From: Siphonodentalium dalli | Lineage: Eukaryota; Mollusca; Scaphopoda; Gadilida; Siphonodentaliidae | Assembly: GCA_032622095.1 (NCBI GenBank) | Contig: CP136069.1 | Span: 37,796,194 to 37,860,193 of the forward strand | Direction: 5' to 3' | DNA: 64,000 nucleotides | In this document: in pieces, positions 49,073 to 63,496 of the stretch | Layout: each line of letters opens with the position of its first letter | How positions within the stretch are numbered: the stretch's first letter is position 1 | Position numbers and translations under genes: made by a program | The notes under the pieces: model-generated | Told to the model about the DNA's origin: nothing | The model's input: only the letters and a program-made list of their open reading frames with translations | Database searches by the model: none

Positions 49073-50789
49073 TTAACCATTTCATGACGGGAACTGCGCT
49101 GGTGCAGTATCAAAGATGCTGTGCCAGTGCATTCTCTTATATACGCGACTCTCACATAGGGAGCGGCATCGCATATATATAAGAGAATTCACTGGCTGTC
49201 AATGTAAATAATATTAGGCCAATGCATTATATTATACATGTACATGTATATACGAGGCTCGGGAGACTCGCATATATGTGACCCGCCATATCAAATCCAG
49301 TCGTAAGTCGGGATTTTTTTTACCCTGTGCCAATGCATTCTCTTATATATGCGAGTCGACCATAGGTCGCCTCGCATATATAAGAGAATGCATTGGGCTA
49401 ACAATTTTTTATCATTTTTTTTAAATAAATGTTTCTTACAATTTTTAGGATATAAAATAAAAAACATCCATTACCCTGCAGGGAGCCCTACACATATATA
49501 GAAGCATATAGAAGAGTGTCGTCTACTCATGTTTGTCTGGGGCTCTGTATGGGTGAAATTATAAAATTGTTAAAGAATACAAGAACAAATTATTAATATT
49601 GTAAAAAATTGTTAGGCCAATGCATTCTCTTCTATTTGCGAGGCGACCTATGGTCGACTCGCATATATAAGAGAATGCATTGGCACAGGGTAAAAAAATC
49701 CCGACTTACGACTGGATTTGATATGGCGGGTCACATATAAGAGAATGCATTTGCACAGGATTTTCACAAAATTTAAATGAAGCTCCAGTCATGGAAGGGT
49801 TAAATGTGTTTTAAAACAATGGACAACGAGCATAAATGGCTTTTACCCATGCATGGCGATCGGTTTTATTTTTTGGCTGCCCATCCAAAATTCTGAAGTT
49901 GTCGTATCTCTTCTCGGTCGCCTCGCATATATAAGAGAATGCATTGGCCTAACTATTTTTTTACAATTTTTATAATTTGTTCTTGTATTCTTTAACAATT
50001 TTATAATTTCACCCACACAGAGCCCCAGACAAACATGAGCATACGACACTCTTCTATATGCTTCTATATATGTGTGGGGCTCCCTGCAGGGTAATGGATG
50101 TTTTTTATTTTATGTCCTAAAAATTGTAAGAAACATTTATTTAAAAAAAATGATAAAAAATTGTTAGGCCAATGCATTCTCTTATATATGCGAGGCGACC
50201 TATGGTCGACTCGCATATATAAGAGAATGCATTGGCACAGGGTAAAAAAAAATCCCGACTTACGACTGGATTTGATATGGCGGGTCACATATAAGAGAAT
50301 GCATTTGCACAGGATTTTCACAAAATTTAAATGAAGCTCCAGTCATGGAAGGGTTAAATGTGTTTTAACACAATGGACAACGAGCATAAATGGCTTTTAC
50401 CCATGCATGGCGATATGTTTTATTTTTTGGCTGCCCATCCAAAATTCTGAAGTTGTCGTATCTCTTCTCGGTCGCCTCGCATATATAAGAGAATGCATTG
50501 GCCTAACTATTTTTTTACAATTTTAATAATTTGTTCTTGTATTCTTTAACAATTTTATAATTTCACCCATACAGAGCCCCAGACAAACATGAGCAGACGA
50601 CACTCTTCTATATGCTTCTATATATGTGTGGGGCACCCTGCAGGGTAATGGATGTTTTTTATTTTATGTCCTAAAAATTGTAAGAAACATTTATTTTAAA
50701 AAAATGATAAAAAATTGTTAGGCCAATGCATTCTCTTATATATGCGAGGCGACCTATTGTCGACTCGCATATATAAGAGAATGCATTGG
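49073..50789 (+). mobile_element. TTAA-ended foldback complex, unit 5
   Basis: Hairpins at 49330, 49617, 50169 and 50723. One extra A in the run after the third hairpin (about 50243-50251). Confidence 0.65.
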
Positions 50790-51716
50790 CACAGTCAGAA
50801 TATGCTACCATCCATTTGAACATAACACCTGGGTTTAAATGACAACTTTATCCATGATATTTGCCCATGAAATCTTCAATAAATAGGTTAACGTATGGCT
50901 GACTGGAATTTCATTGAATTCATGAACCTTTCAGTGAGAAAATCGTAGTGAAATGTTACCGGTCAATGTGACACATCTACCCGTTCCAAACCGCTATCGC
51001 TTTATGCGCTGCATTGAAAGTACCCAAGTTACCGTGACGATGTTCACCGATTTACCCGTACCCGTTCCCATCGGACGGGTGTCGCAAACTCGCTATTAAC
51101 GGAATGCCAGAAAAGAAGATACACAGATGCAGATGTTGGAGCCATGCAGATAAAACTGAAAGTTCGACGATGGACACACGAGAGAGAGAAATCAAGAACT
51201 ATCGACTTAATCTTAACAAGGCATCGCAACGGAAATCAGGTATATATATATATGTTAAATGACATTAATCGACTGTAAGTGAAAGATAAAGGGAGATTCA
51301 TAACAATAACCGTAGACAACGAGAAATTTGTGCTGGTTTGAGCATGAAATATTGGGATTCTGTTAAATCAGTGGAACTAGAAGGTGTCGTGTGGAAATGA
51401 ATCTATCATCTATGATAATTCTGAAGAGAACTATGCCAGTGAATTGTTGACCGTTTCAAAATCCAAATGCATGGTGGACAGAGATTCATTTATCCGATAT
51501 ATACCAGAAGGGCTTTGGATTCGTGATGGATGAGGATGTCGACTAAATTAAGGCAGGGATTTTCTCAGAAGTCACAGGCAATGATGTTGTTCTGTGATAA
51601 CCAATAATACACCACACGACACACACATGTCCGAAAGTTTCACTATCAACATTTAATTTAGACGACTGCTTCTATTTTTTATATAAAACTCCTGCAATCG
51701 ACTATCATTGCCAGGA

Positions 51717-51819
51717 GTGGCTGTGGATCAGTTGGTGAAGTGCATGACATAATAGGCCAACATAAGCGTCCAGCGATGACGAACTTGTATTGGTTCGAAT
51801 CCTGATTTGTGATCCACCC
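51717..51819 (+). mobile_element. tRNA-derived SINE-like element, unit 6
   Basis: B box at 51792-51802; as in unit 1. Confidence 0.55.
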
Positions 51820-52873
51820 ACATGGAATATAACCATACATAGTAAAGACTATCAACTGTGTGTCAGTTACTGTGTCACTTCAGTTATTATGTAAAATAAC
51901 TCAATATTTAAGGTATTATATATAATAACTGACGAGATCAGTTATTATAATTGTTTACTGATTTCAGTTATTAAACAAAATAATTAATCACACGTTTTTA
52001 ACTGTAACATATACGTGTGTGAGTCTGTGTGTTGCTTTCCTGAAGTTGGTGGTTTCTACGGGCATTGTGGTGATTTTCAGAATAACCCCTTCTATACTGA
52101 ATGGATTCTCCCAATCAGTTACAACAATATACATTCGAATTGTCTGTCGTTCATTTGGAGGGGTATTCATGTAATAAAAGCAGACGACAGACATACGATC
52201 ATATAATACACTTATAGCTGAATGATTCATATTCGTTGGTGAGAATTGTTCAGATTATAAGTTCAACGTCTGTTGAACGTATTATCTAAGCGTTTCCTAA
52301 GGGAACTCCTCACCAATGGGTATTTAGTATAAAAAGGGTTAAATTAACCATGGGTGCGGTCTCTTTCAACACCCGTAGACTGACAGCGTAGCTAGATAAG
52401 ATAAATATCAAGATACGGATGAGGTTTATTGACAATCAGGTCACATTCACATAAACAGAACATATGAGAAAGTATTAAGTGATTGATGCTGATTGGTGAA
52501 ATAAAAGTGATGCAACTTCCTTAATGTTCACGTCCAACAGTCATCAGCTATAGGACATTGCATTAAAGGGCCTACATGGTGCTATATCATAAGAGTTGCA
52601 TGAAAGAGGAAATTATATACATGATCGCATGAAGTGTTATTAGGCTGAAATACTGAGTTACTTATTGGACTTGAAGATTAAAGGCCTATCTAGCCAGTGA
52701 CTTAATTCCAAATGCTACAATATAAAATGCTACAATATGTGTTACAAGTTATATATCTTGTGGAAAACAATATGACGAAATATGAGTAGAAGCTCAACAG
52801 TGAGGTAACAGTGAAAGTTGTCCAAGATACATATAACACAATCGAACTATATGTAAATAAATGTAATATAGTA

Positions 52874-53263
52874 TTAACCCTTTACCCAACAGAAGGGCCC
52901 TGTGCCAATGCATTCTCTTATATATGCGAGTCGACCATAGGTCGCCTCGCATATATAAGAGAATGCATTGGCTTAACACATTAAAAATTATAAAATTGTT
53001 AAAGAATGTAAGAAAAAATGATAAAAAAAGATTTTTTTTAGGACAATGCATTCTCTTATATATGCGAGGCGACCTATGGTCGACTCGCATATATAAGAGA
53101 ATGCATTGGCACAGGGCATAACTGTAACTATCACAATGTGGTCAAGGAGCCGGTTCCAATGATATCCATATTTGTATGGTTTTATTGAGACAGACCCAAG
53201 ATAATTTAGGCTGTTGCAGCTTTATTTGGCCGGTTTTGGCCGGTTTGTTGGGTAAAGGGTTAA
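52874..53263 (+). mobile_element. TTAA-ended MITE with two hairpins, unit 6
   Basis: Same ends; hairpins at 52905-52971 and 53043-53109. Confidence 0.75.
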
Positions 53264-53674
53264 TTAATTAAAACATATCTAAAACTTTCCTACTGATAGT
53301 GAAGGTCATCAACTGCCCCTTTCTTGTAAATGGGAGTTGTGAAGCTGTGGGAACATATTGATGGAAAATCTCCAGAGGATAAAATCCTATTGAATACATG
53401 ACATATAGGGGTTTACACAATTCCAAGGATGAGCATTGTCGTATAATCACGTTCTGACTCCATGCATTGTTACAGTGTAGACTGTAACTTTTTGCTGGCC
53501 TTGAACACGACATTCTCGATTGCTAACATTGGTTTTTCCAGGCACAGGCATGACACGAACGCCGCTGCATAACAAACAACCATCATCGAAATATATACTT
53601 GTATCTGAAATTAAGAACAGTAAATTGTAATAGTATACCTGATGTGACTTGCTCTCGTTCTGGTTGGCTTTAAA

Positions 53675-54166
53675 ATGGACTCTTACTCACTTACAATTGT
53701 CTTTCTATTGATAGTAATATACTCAATTCTCACAATCGGATTGACTCCTGAAGATATGACCAATATGAAACTCCCTTGTACGCGCAATATCGGCATATCA
53801 TTAGACTTATTCATTAAAGCCTCTTGGTGGTTTGAGCTCCAACATGTACCAAATATTATTCGCTTTTTATTTTTATCCCAGTATCGAAATAGGTCGATAC
53901 ATAATTCAATTACCTTTCTACGGGCATTATATGTCCCAGAAATACGCATCGGAGTCATAAAAAGTACAAATTTGAACACGGTGTTTGGGTCCAAAAACAA
54001 ACAACACCCATGTACACGGCATGGAACAGAAAAGAGAATTCAGTGTTGGTATGTTCATGATATGGTAGAAATAAAGAGCGAATGTTACACTTCTGTGCGA
54101 GAAATTGAAAACACCTGGACAATAGCTGTGACCATGGGAAATATTGTTCAGAGCACATGCAGCTGA
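53675..54166 (+). CDS. hypothetical small membrane or secreted protein, unit 6
   Basis: Intact 163-codon copy with the same protein sequence as unit 1. Function unknown; see the unit 1 entry. Confidence 0.35.
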   Translation: MDSYSLTIVFLLIVIYSILTIGLTPEDMTNMKLPCTRNIGISLDLFIKASWWFELQHVPNIIRFLFLSQYRNRSIHNSITFLRALYVPEIRIGVIKSTNLNTVFGSKNKQHPCTRHGTEKRIQCWYVHDMVEIKSECYTSVREIENTWTIAVTMGNIVQSTCS

Positions 54167-54533
54167 TATATCCATAGGTGCATGGTGTATTTAACAACCT
54201 ATCTTATACTCTTTTCCAAATTCCGCAGACAAAATTTCGAAGCTCGAATGGGCCATGTCCGTTTAATTTTAGTGATCTTACAAGTATCTCCTTAACCTAG
54301 ATATTACATGTTTTGTTTTAAATCGTGAGGTCCGAACCCATGTATACGTGTACATCTTTGACTACTTTAACCACTTAAACCTGATATATCCTTTTTCTTA
54401 TCAGCACTATACTCTTTACTCTTTACTATATTTTCATGAGAGCAAATCATCACGGGTAGAGGATCGTCAATAAGTTGCATAACTTGTACTCCAATCCCCT
54501 GTTGCCATATCACATGTATAATTATATCATACT

Positions 54534-55287
54534 AGAAGGTGACCCGACTTCGTCCGGGCTTTGACCTTGAATTGACCATTTTGAAGGTTAAGGTCAGGTG
54601 GGGTCAAACACCAACACCCCAAAAATGGTGGAAATCGGCCCAGCGGATACCGGGAAATCGGCCCAGCGGATAGCGAGATACCCTATGCATCAAATTTCGT
54701 CCGTAAAAATCCGCCAGTTTAACCCGATTTGATTTCCACTCAAGTATATAAACGCGCCTCATATACACACGCTCATTAATTATCAAGTTTCAACGTAAAG
54801 ATAAATTACCATCGGTGCCCGAGATATCGCCAAGACGTCTGAAACAGTCAAATGCATCGGCCGGTTAAGCGTTAACGTGATCTAACGTTATGACCTCCAA
54901 CGACGTCATAGGAGTTACGCATTGTTTTTATCCTGATGGAAGATAGTACCACTTCGTCTTGATAATTGAGACAGATAACTAAAACGGATACATACGCATT
55001 ATATATCGTTGGAAAGAGGGAACACGAAAGATTCTCACAGTGTCATTATTATGACTGGCATTTTATTATTCGCGCTGTTTCGAATCGATTTGTAAGCACC
55101 GAACTCAAATGAAAGTCCCGTAACACAGCGTAAAAACAGATTTGACCTCGGCACGTGAAAAGTTGACCTCGGATCTGAAAATTAATATGCCTATGCCACT
55201 TCCCGATCGATAGTATCCTCACATACGAAGTTTCATCGAAATCGGGTCGGCCGTTTTCGAGTTCATCGCGAACACACACACACACAC
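54534..55287 (+). mobile_element. retroelement-like block with AC tail, unit 6
   Basis: As in unit 1. Confidence 0.4.
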
Positions 55288-55515
55288 GCAGTCTAACGCC
55301 GTGTGTCAATTGGGGTCTTTTGCGTCAAACCTACAACCGGGTTCTACCCTTTCCGCTGTTCCTACCACCTAGAAAATTCGGAAGTAGACACGGAAGGACA
55401 ACTGAAGCGTTTTCAGGCAAAAATAACTTTGTGTTTTTATAATCATAACTGGGCTCAGGTGTGACACATGTGTATGACAAATGGGAAAGTCATATGTAAA
55501 TAAATGGCATCGCGC

Positions 55516-56055
55516 TTATGTGCACCGCAGTCAAATTGCGCTTCAGTTCAGCGCAAAGTCGCCGCACCGCAGTGCAATTGCGCTTGAGCGTGGTGCAATG
55601 TAGCCGAACCACAGTGCAATTGCGCTTGAGCGTGGTGCAATGTAGCCGAACCGCAGTACAATTGCGCTTGAGTGCAGCGCAATTTTGCCGCACCGCAGTG
55701 CAATTGCGCTTGAGTGCAGCGCAATTTCGCACCAACACAGCGCAATTTCGCTTCAGTGCAGCGCACCACAGTGCAATTGCGCTTGAGCGTGGTGCAATGT
55801 AGCCGAACAACAGTGCAATTGCGCTTGAGCGTGGTGCAATGTAGCCGAACCGCAGTGCAATTGCGCTTGAGCGTGGTGCAATGTAGCCGAACCACAGTGC
55901 AATTGCGCTTGAGTGCAGCGCAATTTCGCCGCACCGCAGTGTATTTGCGCTTGAGTGCAGCGCAATATCGCCGCACCACAGCGCAATTGCGCTTCAGTGC
56001 AGCGCAATGTCGTCGCACCTCAGTGCAATTGCGCTTCAGTGCAATGCAGCGCAAT
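55516..56055 (+). repeat. 42-bp minisatellite, unit 6
   Basis: As in unit 1. Confidence 0.9.
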
Positions 56056-58798
56056 CGTGACCACTGTGCAATTTTGTCCCTCAGCGCAATAGTCCAAGCG
56101 TGTGCATTTGACCGCCGAAACTACGCTGGTACTCGTTCGTTGGTTACAGTGATCTCGCTGGATCGCGTATGCACAGCGCAATTTTGCATAATTTTAGCGC
56201 AATTTGACTTGAGCAAAGCGCGATTGCACTTGAGTGCAATTGTTCGTAATTAGTTCAGCAGTCAAATGAGTCTGCGTGCATGGTATGTAGGCATTGTGTG
56301 AATTATCATACATATAAATAATGATAACCGTTTTCGCAAAAGATATATGCGAAAATAACACAACGCAAACGTGCCTACTTCACAATCAAATTAACCCAGT
56401 TAAATAGCCCAGGGTGTGCCCTTTTCCAACGATGCATAGCACGATAGCGTGCTTTATGCCGGTCTTTAGTTATGGCGTTTTGTAATAACGAGCCTGCCTT
56501 TTAGCTGCATTTAATTTCCCTCCAGATAAATTGCTTAACGAATATGCCCCTGTTAGGCTGACGCAGATTCAATAGATTCCCGTCTCGCAAAGAATTGGCC
56601 GCGCAGAAATTTCAGCGGCATATCATTTCGCTCGAGATAACTGATTGAACCAATCTACCCTAATAAGGCGACGAGCTTCCAGGTTTTGCATCGCGCGAAC
56701 GCAATTAGCCGGCTGCTTGCTAATCTGATTCAACATAGGATCGCAGGGTTTTTATTGAAATGTTTTGTCACGGTTGGCGTCAGCGAGGTAATTCGATTAT
56801 ATGTCCATCTTAACATGGGTCGACATCGCGGGAGCAGTCAAGATCCGACCTCAACCAAATTTGTTGTCAAGTTGATGTGGTGGGTTTACATGACCTTGAC
56901 CCTAAAATAACCTTGACCTTTGTTGAAAGACATCTCACTTAAGGGGCTATTTTGCTAGATATGTGTTGCGATGTACGCGCTTATGTCAATATCCAGAGGC
57001 CTCGTATAGCTGTCATTGATAAATATACCGGTATCAAGGAGGCTCCTACAATACTTTAGTCTGTATCTGACGAACAGACACATGGGACTACGATATAAAC
57101 TTAAACTAGACCTCCATAGAGAATAACATATAGGAGTTGAGTGAAATTGTGGGTAAAATCGCGATTTGGAGATGCGCATGTTAACGGAGCTGTTTATTGA
57201 ATACAATGTGTTCTGTCCGTGTCATACATACCCGACCCGGTGAACTATACAACGTACGCCGAAACCTGCCATATTCTACATATGAAAGTTTTGTTTCTAT
57301 TGGCACAATTAGGATCTCGGATACACAATAGTTGATAGGATCACACACCAAAAATGTTAAAAACCAGACGAGTTATCCAAACGGGCTCAACTGGACTTTT
57401 CGTTTTCTATCTATAATTTGAGCTCTCGCGAACCCGTTTGTACGCTGTTTACAATCGGGCTCGCGGGACAAACGGGCTCGAGCCCGATTAGAAGGTTTAA
57501 AGTCTGGAATGTAAGCCCCATTGTAGGCGATTGTTAACTCACACGCACACACACACCACACACACACAGACAGATCTTCCAAAATATATAATAGATATTG
57601 TACCTTAAGCTATATATTCATGGCACAATAAACTACTATCTATACTTGTATGCCAAAAATAAGTTCCTCGAGAACCACTATTTTGGCATAGTCAACTCCA
57701 AGACATGCGCTATTTATTAACTAGTCACACACTAACGGGCGGGGAGTCCACGTGTATAGATTACTAAGCTTTTGTGATATCATGTATACTGTATATTTCA
57801 ATACCTTGAAACAATTAATTATTATCCAGTGAAAATGTTATGCCCTTCAAGTTGATGCGATTATTTTAAGCACGTATATATGCGTAACTGCTTGTACACA
57901 TTGTACCAATCATGCATGACATAACTTATTCTCGGGAGAGAGATGTTCTTTGTGATACGAATGGACGTCGGATCGTAGTCGGTATATATTCAACATGAGA
58001 GATTTGAATATGATTGTTGTATTAAAGTCCGATTTGACATCATAAACTACCATCGGTGCGTTTTCTGTACCAGAAAATAATCATGAATCCGTTAATAAGA
58101 GGTTTCTAGTGGCCACAGATGGAAGCTTAAACAGGTTTTGGATATTTGTCAGCCTAGCAAAAAAATCAAATGACAGTCTGTGATAAAGAGCGTCCACGAT
58201 TTCCTTTCACATAAACAGTAGAGGGTTAAAAGCGTTCTAAATAACATGATCGTATGTGCTCGTTTTCAGCGTGAACCGGCTGGTTGATTTTGTGGATTTT
58301 CCGATTCCTGTGCAATACAAATAATGGTGACTGCAAGTCTTTCTCTTTTGCCAGATAATATACAAATTACGTCAGGAAATATTTTTTACAAATCTGGTGT
58401 CAATCTATATGGATTCTCATTTTGTTTACCGAAATAAAGATGGTGGTATCTCTCCCCTGAATCCGTTGTAGCAACAAAAATCTAAATGTTCCTAATAAAC
58501 CCATGGAACTGGAACTGGAACTGGAGCGCGTGACCAAAATTCGGAGAACCAACAACTTGTTTAACCGGAAACGATGGGCGCCCTTGTAATTTTTACCGTG
58601 ATTACCCCCCCCCCCCACAATTCGGCACAGACTTTGTAAAAAAATCCAAATTTTCTGCTTACAGGCAGAATATAGTTACTTGCATTCAATGCCATTGATA
58701 ATATATATGAATCACGAATACTCAATAATAACTTCCAGAGTAATACGATAAGAATAACCATAATTTTTTTTATTGGGAACGCTTTCTAGTAATCGGCG

Positions 58799-60514
58799 TT
58801 AACCATTTCATGACGGGAACTGCGCTGGTGCAGTATCAAAGATGCTGTGCCAGTGCATTCTCTTATATACGCGACTCTCACATAGGGAGCGGCATCGCAT
58901 ATATATAAGAGAATTCACTGGCTGTCAATGTAAATAATATTAGGCCAATGCATTATATTATACATGTACATGTATATACGAGGCTCGGGAGACTCGCATA
59001 TATGTGACCCGCCATATCAAATCCAGTCGTAAGTCGGGATTTTTTTTACCCTGTGCCAATGCATTCTCTTATATATGCGAGTCGACCATAGGTCGCCTCG
59101 CATATATAAGAGAATGCATTGGGCTAACAATTTTTTATCATTTTTTTTAAATAAATGTTTCTTACAATTTTTAGGATATAAAATAAAAAACATCCATTAC
59201 CCTGCAGGGAGCCCTACACATATATAGAAGCATATAGAAGAGTGTCGTCTACTCATGTTTGTCTGGGGCTCTGTATGGGTGAAATTATAAAATTGTTAAA
59301 GAATACAAGAACAAATTATTAATATTGTAAAAAATTGTTAGGCCAATGCATTCTCTTCTATTTGCGAGGCGACCTATGGTCGACTCGCATATATAAGAGA
59401 ATGCATTGGCACAGGGTAAAAAAATCCCGACTTACGACTGGATTTGATATGGCGGGTCACATATAAGAGAATGCATTTGCACAGGATTTTCACAAAATTT
59501 AAATGAAGCTCCAGTCATGGAAGGGTTAAATGTGTTTTAAAACAATGGACAACGAGCATAAATGGCTTTTACCCATGCATGGCGATCGGTTTTATTTTTT
59601 GGCTGCCCATCCAAAATTCTGAAGTTGTCGTATCTCTTCTCGGTCGCCTCGCATATATAAGAGAATGCATTGGCCTAACTATTTTTTTACAATTTTTATA
59701 ATTTGTTCTTGTATTCTTTAACAATTTTATAATTTCACCCACACAGAGCCCCAGACAAACATGAGCATACGACACTCTTCTATATGCTTCTATATATGTG
59801 TGGGGCTCCCTGCAGGGTAATGGATGTTTTTTATTTTATGTCCTAAAAATTGTAAGAAACATTTATTTAAAAAAAATGATAAAAAATTGTTAGGCCAATG
59901 CATTCTCTTATATATGCGAGGCGACCTATGGTCGACTCGCATATATAAGAGAATGCATTGGCACAGGGTAAAAAAAATCCCGACTTACGACTGGATTTGA
60001 TATGGCGGGTCACATATAAGAGAATGCATTTGCACAGGATTTTCACAAAATTTAAATGAAGCTCCAGTCATGGAAGGGTTAAATGTGTTTTAACACAATG
60101 GACAACGAGCATAAATGGCTTTTACCCATGCATGGCGATATGTTTTATTTTTTGGCTGCCCATCCAAAATTCTGAAGTTGTCGTATCTCTTCTCGGTCGC
60201 CTCGCATATATAAGAGAATGCATTGGCCTAACTATTTTTTTACAATTTTAATAATTTGTTCTTGTATTCTTTAACAATTTTATAATTTCACCCATACAGA
60301 GCCCCAGACAAACATGAGCAGACGACACTCTTCTATATGCTTCTATATATGTGTGGGGCACCCTGCAGGGTAATGGATGTTTTTTATTTTATGTCCTAAA
60401 AATTGTAAGAAACATTTATTTTAAAAAAATGATAAAAAATTGTTAGGCCAATGCATTCTCTTATATATGCGAGGCGACCTATTGTCGACTCGCATATATA
60501 AGAGAATGCATTGG
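58799..60514 (+). mobile_element. TTAA-ended foldback complex, unit 6
   Basis: Hairpins at 59056, 59343, 59895 and 60448; as in unit 1. Confidence 0.65.
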
Positions 60515-61441
60515 CACAGTCAGAATATGCTACCATCCATTTGAACATAACACCTGGGTTTAAATGACAACTTTATCCATGATATTTGCCCATGAAATCT
60601 TCAATAAATAGGTTAACGTATGGCTGACTGGAATTTCATTGAATTCATGAACCTTTCAGTGAGAAAATCGTAGTGAAATGTTACCGGTCAATGTGACACA
60701 TCTACCCGTTCCAAACCGCTATCGCTTTATGCGCTGCATTGAAAGTACCCAAGTTACCGTGACGATGTTCACCGATTTACCCGTACCCGTTCCCATCGGA
60801 CGGGTGTCGCAAACTCGCTATTAACGGAATGCCAGAAAAGAAGATACACAGATGCAGATGTTGGAGCCATGCAGATAAAACTGAAAGTTCGACGATGGAC
60901 ACACGAGAGAGAGAAATCAAGAACTATCGACTTAATCTTAACAAGGCATCGCAACGGAAATCAGGTATATATATATATGTTAAATGACATTAATCGACTG
61001 TAAGTGAAAGATAAAGGGAGATTCATAACAATAACCGTAGACAACGAGAAATTTGTGCTGGTTTGAGCATGAAATATTGGGATTCTGTTAAATCAGTGGA
61101 ACTAGAAGGTGTCGTGTGGAAATGAATCTATCATCTATGATAATTCTGAAGAGAACTATGCCAGTGAATTGTTGACCGTTTCAAAATCCAAATGCATGGT
61201 GGACAGAGATTCATTTATCCGATATATACCAGAAGGGCTTTGGATTCGTGATGGATGAGGATGTCGACTAAATTAAGGCAGGGATTTTCTCAGAAGTCAC
61301 AGGCAATGATGTTGTTCTGTGATAACCAATAATACACCACACGACACACACATGTCCGAAAGTTTCACTATCAACATTTAATTTAGACGACTGCTTCTAT
61401 TTTTTATATAAAACTCCTGCAATCGACTATCATTGCCAGGA

Positions 61442-61544
61442 GTGGCTGTGGATCAGTTGGTGAAGTGCATGACATAATAGGCCAACATAAGCGTCCAGCG
61501 ATGACGAACTTGTATTGGTTCGAATCCTGATTTGTGATCCACCC
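61442..61544 (+). mobile_element. tRNA-derived SINE-like element, unit 7
   Basis: B box at 61517-61527; as in unit 1. Confidence 0.55.
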
Positions 61545-62246
61545 ACATGGAATATAACCATACATAGTAAAGACTATCAACTGTGTGTCAGTTACTGTGT
61601 CACTTCAGTTATTATGTAAAATAACTCAATATTTAAGGTATTATATATAATAACTGACGAGATCAGTTATTATACATGTTAACTGATTTCAGTTATTAAA
61701 CAAAATAATTAATCACACGTTTTTAACTGTAACATATACGTGTGTGAGTTTGTGTGTTGCTTTCCTGAAGTTGGTGGTTTCTACGGGCATTGTGGTGATT
61801 TTCAGAATAACCCTTTCTATACTGAATGGATTCTCCCAATCAGTTACAACAATATACATTGGAATTGTCTGTCGTTCATTTGGAGGGGTATTCATGTAAT
61901 AAAAGCAGACGACAGACATACGATCATATAATACAATTATAGCTGAATGATTCATATTCGTTGGTGAGAATTGTTCAGATTATAAGTTCAACGTCTGTTG
62001 AACGTATTATCTAAGCGTTTCCTAAGGGAACTCCTCACCAATGGGTATTTAGTATAAAAAGGGTTAAATTAACCATGGGTGCGGTCTCTTTCAACACCCG
62101 TAGACTGACAGCGTAGCTAGATAAGATAAATATCAAGATACGGATAAGGTTTATTGACAATCAGGTCACATTCACATAAACAAAACATATGAGAAAGTAT
62201 TAAGTGATTGATGCTGATTGGTGAAATAAAAGTGATGCAACTTCCT

Positions 62247-62743
62247 CAAAGACACGGTTGGCCTTGGCGGTGGGTATCCTGTGAAAATATCTTCACCCGT
62301 CAAAAACCGCCACAAACAGCGAGAACACCAAAATGTAGATAGACTTTGTCCGTATACAAATAAGAAATATCGCATAAACAGTATGTTATTGTCATATCTT
62401 TGACCATTGTTATGTAAACAAAAGCATAACAAGTAACTTTTCTTGTGTTTGTTTATATTATGATGGTAAACATAAAGAGCGTTCTTTGTTGGTGAATACC
62501 TTATATGGAACTAATAAAGAGCGTTTATGCCATTTGTGTGTGATTAGCCAGTAGCATTGTGCTATCTTCTGTAACACAATCAGGCTCTTGCTTAGGTAAA
62601 ATATAGTAGGTCTTTGTGATAACATGCTGTTTACGCGATGGACATGGTATATATCAACGAAACTGTATGCGTTTTAATGTTTTTCTGTTTACGGTGTTTG
62701 GAACAAATATGAATATTTTCGACAATTAAGGCCGCACGTGCCT
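62247..62743 (+). mobile_element. 497-bp insertion private to unit 7
   Basis: In all other units ACTTCC is followed directly by TTAATGTTCACG; here 497 bases intervene. The ends form imperfect inverted repeats: AAAGACACGGTTGGCCTTGG on the left against AAAGGCACGTGCGGCCTTAA on the minus strand at the right, 14 of 20 matching. No clear target duplication and no coding sequence are seen. It is probably a non-autonomous DNA transposon of unassigned family. Internally AAAGAGCGTT occurs twice about 44 bases apart. Confidence 0.7.
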
Positions 62744-63096
62744 TTAATGTTCACGTCCAACAGTCATCAGCTATAGGACATTGCATTAAAGGGCCTACAT
62801 GGTGCTATATCATAAGAGTTGCATGAAAGAGGAAATTATATACATGATCGCATGAAGTGTTATTAGGCTGAAATACTGAGTTACTTATTGGACTTGAAGA
62901 TTAAAGGCCTATCTAGCCAGTGACTTAATTCCAAATGCTACAATATCAAATGCTACAATATGTGTTACAAGTTATATATCTTGTGGACAAAAATATGATG
63001 AAATATGAGTAGAAGCTCAACAGTGACGTAACAGTGAAAGTTGTCCAAGATACATATAACACAATCGAACTATATTTAAATAAATGTAATATAGTA

Positions 63097-63496
63097 TTAA
63101 CCCTTTACCCAACAGAAGGGCCCTGTGCCAATGCATTCTCTTATATATGCGAGTCGACCATAGGTCGCCTCGCATATATAAGAGAATGCATTGGCTTAAC
63201 ACATTAAACATTATAAAATTGTTAAAGAATGTAAGAAAAAATGGTAAAAAGTGTTAAAAAAAGATTTTTTTTAGGCCAATGCATTCTCTTATATATGCGA
63301 GGCGACCTATGGTCGACTCGCATATATAAGAGAATGCATTGGCACAGGGCATAACTGTAACTATCACAATGTGGTCAAGGAGCCGGTTCCAATGATATCC
63401 ATATTTGTATGGTTCTATTGAGACAGACCGAAGATATTTTAGGCTGTTGAAGCTTTATTTGGCCGGTTTTGGCCGGTTTGTTGGGTAAAGGGTTAA
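63097..63496 (+). mobile_element. TTAA-ended MITE with two hairpins, unit 7
   Basis: Same terminal repeats, 400 bp instead of 390 because of extra bases between the hairpins (63128-63194 and 63276-63342). The second hairpin here has the full CC start that is AC in other units. Confidence 0.75.

Larger units (their letters stand above)
41294..51020 (+). repeat. macrosatellite unit 5 (9727 bp)
   Basis: Complete copy. A short stretch near 42220-42300 shares variants with unit 7 (TACATGTTAAC, GTGAGTTTGTG), and its 163-codon ORF shares variants with unit 3, so it is a mosaic. Confidence 0.97.
51021..60745 (+). repeat. macrosatellite unit 6 (9725 bp)
   Basis: Complete copy, the closest to unit 1 (shares the GTGGTGGGTTTAC variant near 56876). 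Confidence 0.97.
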
